Shown here: piece after piece, positions 4,835 to 7,518 of the stretch | How positions within the stretch are numbered: the first letter of the stretch is position 1 | Layout: each line of letters starts with the position of its first letter | Origin: Kiritimatiellota bacterium | GTDB lineage: Bacteria; Verrucomicrobiota; Kiritimatiellia; RFP12; UBA1067 | Assembly (NCBI GenBank): GCA_009777165.1 | Contig: WRML01000096.1 | Coordinates: forward strand, 1-7,518 | DNA: 7,518 nucleotides | Direction: 5' to 3' | The notes under the pieces: generated by a model | The model's database searches: none | What the model was told of the DNA's origin: nothing | The model's input: the letters and a program-made list of their open reading frames with translations, nothing else | Program-made: the position numbers and the translations under genes

Positions 4835-7495
4835 CCACATTGCCCCGCGCCGGAACAACTCCAGCGTCTTCTCATTGAACGCCTGCGCGTCATGCCCCAG
4901 CGCGCAATGGAACGTCCGCCCCTTGCCCGGGTTCAGCACGAACGCCATCGGGTAGACCTTCTGGTCCACCTTCGACACCGCCGACGCCACCACATGGATC
5001 GGCGCCTCGCCGTCGAGACACGTGTACAGCTCATCCACCGTCTCGAAGTCCGCCAGCCCCCGTGTGATGGGATGCCCCTTGTCCGCGATGTTCACGGTGA
5101 ACGTCCCGTGCGGGTCATGTGCGCGGAGCTTCGGGTTCCAGACCCTCCCCGCGATCCGCGCAAACGCCGCGTCCACCTTCTCCGTCCCCCAGTCGTAAAA
5201 CGCCCCGCTCGCGAAATGCACCAGCACCAGCCCCTTGCCCCCCTCCTCGACGGCCCTGATCAGATTGTCCAGCGCCCCCGCCGGGGGGGGCCTCTTCTCA
5301 ACGGTATTGTTGTTGTAGTACAGCACGAAGCCGTCATACTTCGCCAGCGTCTCCGGCGACGACATCACCCCCGGGTCCTCGCTCACGGAAATCTCCAGAC
5401 GCTTGTCCTCCGCGAACGCCGCCGTCAGCGTCGGCGTGTTCTCCCGCCAATTCTCGTGATGCTCCAGCCCCGTCAGAATCAGAATCCTCTTCGGGGCCCC
5501 CCCGTTCGCCCTCACCTCTGGAGGGCGAGCGTCCTCGCGAGCCGCCGCCGGGGGTTTGTCCTCAGCCCCCTTTTGAAAGGGGGTGGCAGGTATCCCTGCC
5601 GGGGGTTTGTCCTCAGCCCCCACCCACACCTCGCTCACGACCGCGTTGCTCGTGTCCCCCTCCTTCTTGAAGCGGATGTCCGCCTTCCCCCCCTTGACGA
5701 GGGCCCCCGGCACGGACACCGACAGCACCGCCGCCCCCTCCTTCTTGTCCTTGAAATTCGGCAGGGGGGTCGGCCCCAGCACCATTTGCCCGTTGACCCA
5801 TACCGACTGCACGCGCCCGTTCGCGTCATAGTCCCACCACGTGAACCCGATCTGGTAATCCTTCCCGTCCGTCAGGCCCGTCACCTCCGCGACGACCTCA
5901 TTGCCCGAGAAGAACACCGTCCCCTCCGCCGAGTCCTGATACGTCCACGGCTCGACATTCCCCATGCGCAGCCGCACCCCCCCCTTGCCCGAGGCCTCCG
6001 TCTCCGTCCCGCAATTCATATAGACCAGCGCGGACTGGCGTGTCCACGCCGACCGCATCCGCTCCACCGCCCGCTCCGCCAGCGTCCTGTGCGTCCGCGA
6101 CATCCCCTCATCCGCCGCGATTTTCTGCAAGTCCGGGAACGCCGCCGCATCCGGCCACTCCGTCAACGCCCGCACCGCCGCATCCTGAATCGTCTCGACA
6201 GGCGAATTCACGCGCTCGCGCACCGCCGCCAACGCCTCGTCGTCCCCCCCCAGCGGTATCAGCGCACGCAACAGACCCTTAACGAATAGATCAGGAGTAC
6301 TTCTATGATTGAGCCAGGTAAGTATCGGCTCCAAGCGTGCCTGGCGGTCAGGGATACGCCGCCCGATCTGCCTGACGGCATCCTCCCAAGCCGCGCTGTC
6401 ATCTATTATTCCAATTGATTGTTCAATCAATTCTTCATAAGCCTCCACGTCGCCGACACGCCCGAGCGCTTTCACCACAGCGACCCGCACCTTCCCGTCC
6501 ACATCCATGATTAACTCCACAAGAACATCCGTCAACCCCTCCGCATTGCGGACCGCCGCCGCATTGACAAGCGCGACACGCGTTGCGGTCTTGCCGGGTT
6601 TTTCAAGCAACTCAAAAATCGCCTCGTCCACCCCCTCCCCCGACAATTGCGCCAGAGCTTCCACCGCCCCCATCTCCGCAAGGAACGCCACATCCTCCGC
6701 CTCCCCCACCACGCCCAGCAGACGCAACGCCGCGGCACGGATCTGCTCATTATCATGCTCTGCCGAAAATAACGCAAGGTAACGCGCCTTTTTCACGTCC
6801 TGTTTGAACAGCCCCTCCTCCACCAACACATCCATTGTCATAAGATGCAATTCAAAAATGCCCGACAGCTCAATGATAAGTTGAAGGAATACAGGCGTGT
6901 CCAACTTGAGAGAACACCGCACGGCAGTTGCCCGCACCCTCGGGTCGGCATCTTTCAACATTCCCATGAAAGAAAAAACTCTTTTTTGGGTCGGATAAAA
7001 AGTAGTAAGCGCGGTCAACGCCGTAATGCGTTGCGAGGGCTGCTCGCTCTTTAGCATTGCGAGGTACGCCTCTTCCGTCTCCGGCGGTTTCGCGCCGATG
7101 ACCGGTACAGCGTCCGTCGTCACCTGATAGAGGTACTGCGACAGTACCGTCTTTGCGTTCGGGTTGATGTCCGGGGTGTTGACGGCCTGAGAGAGCAACG
7201 CCGCCAATTCTTTCCGTGCCTCCGCGTCCCCAGCCAATTTCGGCGTCTCCTGCTCCATCAGGAAGAACGGCGCGCGCGGACGGAACCCGTCGCTCGCCTG
7301 AATCTGCCTGACCGCCTCCCGCACCCCCTCCGGCACGGGCGCGGCAACGCTCCAAAGGGCTGAAAGCCCGACGGCAATAGCGTAGGGCGCAGCCCTACGA
7401 TAGAGCGGTTTCTCCGAAACCGCCGTTCGACAGGAGTGCGGACATTCCTGTCCGCATTGTGCATTGTTATTGTTTGCTGACAGGAATGTCCGCAC
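4817..7495 (-). CDS. Exported HEAT-repeat / beta-sandwich / ThuA-like domain protein
   Basis: An 892-residue protein from GTG 7495. The frame stays open to the window edge, so a start farther upstream is possible. Residues 39-52 (AIAVGLSALWSVAA) resemble the hydrophobic part and cleavage site of a signal peptide, but begin unusually far in. Residues ~140-485 are HEAT/PBS-lyase-like helical repeats (for example DADPRVRATAV, VDGKVRVAVVKALGRVGDV). Residues ~487-625 form a probable beta-sandwich (VYMNCG..., VWVNGQMVLGP, VVSEVWVG). A Pro-rich linker (626-666) leads to a ThuA-like domain (PF06283, 667-892): RILILTG, HHENW (679-683), VLVHFASGAF, HPITRGL (808-814), GRTFHCALGHD (859-869), closing MWTVGIE. 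ThuA of Sinorhizobium works with oxidoreductase ThuB in trehalose-type keto-sugar metabolism; in PVC bacteria the domain often occurs in exported multidomain proteins. No CxxCH haem motif is present. The exact substrate is unknown. Confidence 0.85.
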   Translation of the reverse strand: MRTFLSANNNNAQCGQECPHSCRTAVSEKPLYRRAAPYAIAVGLSALWSVAAPVPEGVREAVRQIQASDGFRPRAPFFLMEQETPKLAGDAEARKELAALLSQAVNTPDINPNAKTVLSQYLYQVTTDAVPVIGAKPPETEEAYLAMLKSEQPSQRITALTALTTFYPTQKRVFSFMGMLKDADPRVRATAVRCSLKLDTPVFLQLIIELSGIFELHLMTMDVLVEEGLFKQDVKKARYLALFSAEHDNEQIRAAALRLLGVVGEAEDVAFLAEMGAVEALAQLSGEGVDEAIFELLEKPGKTATRVALVNAAAVRNAEGLTDVLVELIMDVDGKVRVAVVKALGRVGDVEAYEELIEQSIGIIDDSAAWEDAVRQIGRRIPDRQARLEPILTWLNHRSTPDLFVKGLLRALIPLGGDDEALAAVRERVNSPVETIQDAAVRALTEWPDAAAFPDLQKIAADEGMSRTHRTLAERAVERMRSAWTRQSALVYMNCGTETEASGKGGVRLRMGNVEPWTYQDSAEGTVFFSGNEVVAEVTGLTDGKDYQIGFTWWDYDANGRVQSVWVNGQMVLGPTPLPNFKDKKEGAAVLSVSVPGALVKGGKADIRFKKEGDTSNAVVSEVWVGAEDKPPAGIPATPFQKGAEDKPPAAAREDARPPEVRANGGAPKRILILTGLEHHENWRENTPTLTAAFAEDKRLEISVSEDPGVMSSPETLAKYDGFVLYYNNNTVEKRPPPAGALDNLIRAVEEGGKGLVLVHFASGAFYDWGTEKVDAAFARIAGRVWNPKLRAHDPHGTFTVNIADKGHPITRGLADFETVDELYTCLDGEAPIHVVASAVSKVDQKVYPMAFVLNPGKGRTFHCALGHDAQAFNEKTLELFRRGAMWTVGIE
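5520..5621. repeat. In-frame palindromic insertion in the linker before the ThuA-like domain
   Basis: A perfect 24-bp direct repeat occurs at 5547-5570 and 5598-5621. The period is 51 nt, exactly 17 codons, so both copies encode GAEDKPPA (residues 626-633 and 643-650). Between and overlapping them lie two hairpins: CCCCCTTT/AAAGGGGG at 5566-5583 and GGCAGG/CCTGCC at 5585-5600. Next to them, 5520-5543 carries a GGAGGGCGAGCGTCCTCGCG-type element; its GAGCCGCCGC edge (5539-5548) also occurs at window positions 1-10. The encoded stretch is Pro/Ala/Glu-rich, suited to a flexible linker, so the insertion is probably tolerated. It resembles in principle the palindromic elements that insert into Rickettsia proteins, without implying homology. 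Confidence 0.8.
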
Positions 7496-7498
7496 TCC
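7356..7498. repeat. Cluster of four hairpins inside the start region of the HEAT/ThuA gene
   Basis: Four palindromes follow each other: GGGCT/AGCCC (7357-7369), CGTAGGGC/GCCCTACG (7381-7399), GCGGTTTC/GAAACCGC (7405-7423), and a perfect 20-bp inverted repeat (7433-7452 with 7479-7498) around a 26-nt loop. The first belongs to the repeat type also found at 187-214. All lie within the open frame of the large protein and encode roughly its first 46 residues. TGAAAGCCC at plus 7361-7369 recurs inverted at 7509-7517, so the cluster may extend to the window edge. In mRNA these hairpins would surround and include the presumed GTG start (7495) and could limit translation (inference). Confidence 0.85.
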
Positions 7499-7518
7499 GT
7501 TCGCCCGAGGGCTTTCAT

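Noticed and set aside
4657..4893. Small minus-strand frame encoding repeated HKGHKGLHKGHKG
   Set aside because: It is a translation of the ACACAAAGG repeat and the duplicated gene end, not a protein under selection as far as can be seen.
4892..6289. Long plus-strand open frame (465 codons) opposite the HEAT/ThuA gene
   Set aside because: Its translation is Arg/Pro/His-rich low-complexity sequence with no domain; it mirrors the GC-rich codon pattern of the real minus-strand gene.
7258..7518. Start at ATG 7518 giving MKAL... as the true N-terminus of the large protein
   Set aside because: The frame differs from the HEAT frame and yields Arg-rich shadow sequence; its TGAAAGCCC is probably part of a repeat. 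A past frameshift by repeat insertion remains possible.

Overview
The window looks like chromosomal DNA of a bacterium of the PVC group (Planctomycetes-Verrucomicrobia-Lentisphaerae-Kiritimatiellae), probably an uncultured lineage. This is an inference. It rests on a secreted HEAT-repeat/ThuA multidomain protein, two sugar isomerase/epimerase-type TIM barrels, a secreted helical-repeat/thioredoxin-fold protein, very GC-rich genes with long runs of GGG codons, and many small dispersed palindromes. No rRNA, tRNA, CRISPR array, transposase or phage gene was seen.

Layout: all five credible genes lie on the minus strand, so transcription runs from high to low coordinates. (1) 7495-4817: a HEAT-repeat, beta-sandwich and ThuA-like protein whose first ~46 codons are built almost entirely from palindromic repeats, and whose interdomain linker holds an in-frame palindromic insertion. 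(2) 4834-4679: a 78-bp tandem duplication that carries the end of that gene plus an ACACAAAGG repeat. (3) 4660-4280: an AT-richer gene for a GxxExxY (PDDEXK_3) nuclease-like protein, flanked by inverted copies of the same ACACAAAGG repeat, which looks like a transferred cassette. (4) 4204-3332 and 3246-2395: two TIM-barrel sugar isomerase/epimerase-like genes with almost identical ribosome-binding leaders. (5) 2408-2285: an array of ATTAGTG-type heptamers folded into inverted arms; it encodes the last residues and stop codon of the second TIM-barrel gene. (6) 2265-223: a secreted helical-repeat protein with a C-terminal TlpA-like thioredoxin fold in which the first active-site cysteine is aspartate. 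(7) 1-222: no gene, but a patch of nested palindromes.

The ThuA-like domain and the two TIM barrels form a plausible sugar-catabolic neighbourhood. ThuA family proteins act with an NAD-dependent oxidoreductase (ThuB-like, GFO/IDH/MocA) on 3-keto sugars or disaccharides. No such oxidoreductase lies in this window, so the pathway is a hypothesis. The most unusual content is repeat biology: at least five distinct small repeat types, four of which contribute to or overlap protein-coding sequence (signal-peptide region, interdomain linker, one C-terminus, and a duplicated gene end).
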